Under the pieces are notes generated by a model. The model had not been told where the DNA came from. It ran no database searches and worked only from the letters and a program-made list of their open reading frames with translations. From Sulfurovum sp. (GTDB lineage Bacteria > Campylobacterota > Campylobacteria > Campylobacterales > Sulfurovaceae), in the NCBI GenBank assembly GCA_015661795.1, contig DQVJ01000163.1:1-13591 (forward strand): 13,591 bases of DNA, read 5' to 3'. This document shows positions 12,702 through 13,591 of this stretch, in pieces; positions within the stretch are counted from its first letter, which is position 1; each line of letters starts with the position of its first letter. A program made the position numbers and the translations under genes.

Positions 12702-13591
12702 TTATTGAACATAGGGTACTTTAGCTGAGGGAGTCTCTTTTGAAGTATGCTCTAAATGGGCGTCTTGGTCATCGAAGAATATATCTGCTCCAAAGGCTTT
12801 AATGACTTCATATTTTTGGACACCTCCTTGAAAAAAAGCTTCATCAACACGTACACCCCAACCTTCTAGTGTCCCTAGTACCCTCTCATGGGTTGAGAAG
12901 TTTCTAGCCGTGACTAGTGCTGTGCGTATGGGTGAAGACTCCATGGGAAACTTGTCTTGTATTTCTGAGATAGTTTTTAAAAACTTAAAAAACGGTCCTT
13001 TAGAAAGAGGGTTTTTGGCATGTTCTTTTTCGTGTGCTATAAAAGCATCTAGTCCACCCTTTTGATATACTTTTTCACTCTCATCGCCAAAGAGTACTGC
13101 ATCACCATCAAAGGCTATTTTAACTATGTCAGACTCTTCTGCTGTAATGGGTGTATGAGGAAGTATGGTAGCTGCTGCCACACCAGTGTTTACTGCTTCT
13201 TCAACATCTGGTGTATGCACAGAAAGAAATAAATCTACTTTAAATGCTTCTAAATATCGTGAGACTGGAGTACCTGCCGTCCACCCTGTACGTTCTATGT
13301 CTAAAGCGTAGTGTTCTATGGAACGTCCTATACGTAATCCTGTAGCTGCATTGTTTCGAGAGAGGATGATAACTTCTATAAGTTTATTGTCAAACTTTTT
13401 GTTAATAGCAAGGAGGTTTTGTACAAATCTAAAAGCAGAACCTTTTTCAAGGGGGGTGTTCAAGTGTTCAAGTTGATGTTGATAGTAACTTTCCAAACCT
13501 TCATTATCAAATATAGTATTTTCTTCTTCCAAGTCAAAAAGTGCCCGAGAAGAGATAGCTATAACTAATTTATTCTGAAGATCATATGCCA
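12702..13591 (-). CDS. Cytosolic 5'-nucleotidase, cN-I family (start at window edge)
   Basis: A nucleotidase related to eukaryotic cN-I (NT5C1), which dephosphorylates nucleoside monophosphates such as AMP. The frame stays open to the right edge, giving AYDLQNKLVIAISSRALFDLE ahead of the TTG at 13532, which is therefore an internal leucine codon. The codon before AYD ends in TG at the last two bases of the window, so it is probably the ATG or GTG start with its first base missing; the protein would have 296 residues. Family motifs include KLVIAISSRALFDLE at the N-terminus and LSRNNAATGLRI. TPVSRYLEAFKVDLFLS and the HAD-like IAFDGDAVLFGDESE in the middle follow, then FFDDQDAHLE near the C-terminus. 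No membrane or signal segment is visible. The substrate range is not readable from sequence. It converges on tgt across a 225-base spacer. Confidence 0.9.
   Translation of the reverse strand, partial: AYDLQNKLVIAISSRALFDLEEENTIFDNEGLESYYQHQLEHLNTPLEKGSAFRFVQNLLAINKKFDNKLIEVIILSRNNAATGLRIGRSIEHYALDIERTGWTAGTPVSRYLEAFKVDLFLSVHTPDVEEAVNTGVAAATILPHTPITAEESDIVKIAFDGDAVLFGDESEKVYQKGGLDAFIAHEKEHAKNPLSKGPFFKFLKTISEIQDKFPMESSPIRTALVTARNFSTHERVLGTLEGWGVRVDEAFFQGGVQKYEVIKAFGADIFFDDQDAHLEHTSKETPSAKVPYVQ

Noticed and set aside
13530..13532. TTG as the start of the 5'-nucleotidase
   Set aside because: The preceding in-frame codons encode the conserved family N-terminus (LVIAISSRALFD), so the start is at or beyond the edge.
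1..13591. tRNA, rRNA, CRISPR array, insertion sequence or attachment site
   Set aside because: I saw no regularly spaced repeats, transposase motifs, terminal inverted repeats or tRNA-like CCA/T-loop sequence on either strand; a covariance-model scan was not possible here.

Overview
The window is AT-rich, compact bacterial chromosome that most resembles a Sulfurovum/Sulfurimonas-type member of the Campylobacterota. The main reason is one block on the minus strand: a COG3400-type protein with a TrkA/RCK-like N-terminus, aroB, an MscS-family channel, mtaB, an FtsH-like AAA protein and bioV, with tgt divergent at its head. As I remember it, Helicobacter pylori has the same order around HP0281-HP0287. 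Species assignment is inference. Both ends of the window cut genes.

Left region (1-2715). A plus-strand rhodanese-domain gene enters from the left edge. It converges on a short minus-strand group: mogA (molybdenum cofactor synthesis), a 69-aa helical protein of unknown function and a 49-aa two-helix membrane protein. Divergent from mogA is a six-helix membrane diguanylate cyclase with intact GGEEF and RxxD inhibition sites. Its leader contains blocks that resemble, in order and spacing, a class I cyclic-di-GMP riboswitch (GEMM), with several conserved positions changed.

Centre (2726-11174). Seven minus-strand genes form a tightly packed, probably co-transcribed series: COG3400, aroB, mscS-like, mtaB, ftsH-like, bioV and a short-chain dehydrogenase. 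All junctions from aroB onward overlap by 1-26 bases. A 53-base gap before aroB holds two exact TATAAT boxes, so a second promoter there is likely. The products serve different processes: aromatic amino acid synthesis, membrane tension, tRNA modification, a membrane AAA machine and biotin precursor release. This looks like a conserved housekeeping cluster rather than one pathway. The AAA protein keeps its ATPase motifs, but the HEXXH zinc-protease site reads YQGAK, so it is probably a pseudoprotease.

Right region (11175-13591). tgt is transcribed to the right from a good promoter of its own. Past it lie a 51-codon minus-strand open stretch with one membrane helix, which is either a 34-aa small protein or a gene remnant, and a cN-I-type 5'-nucleotidase whose start codon is cut by the right edge. 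I found no tRNA, rRNA, CRISPR array or insertion sequence.
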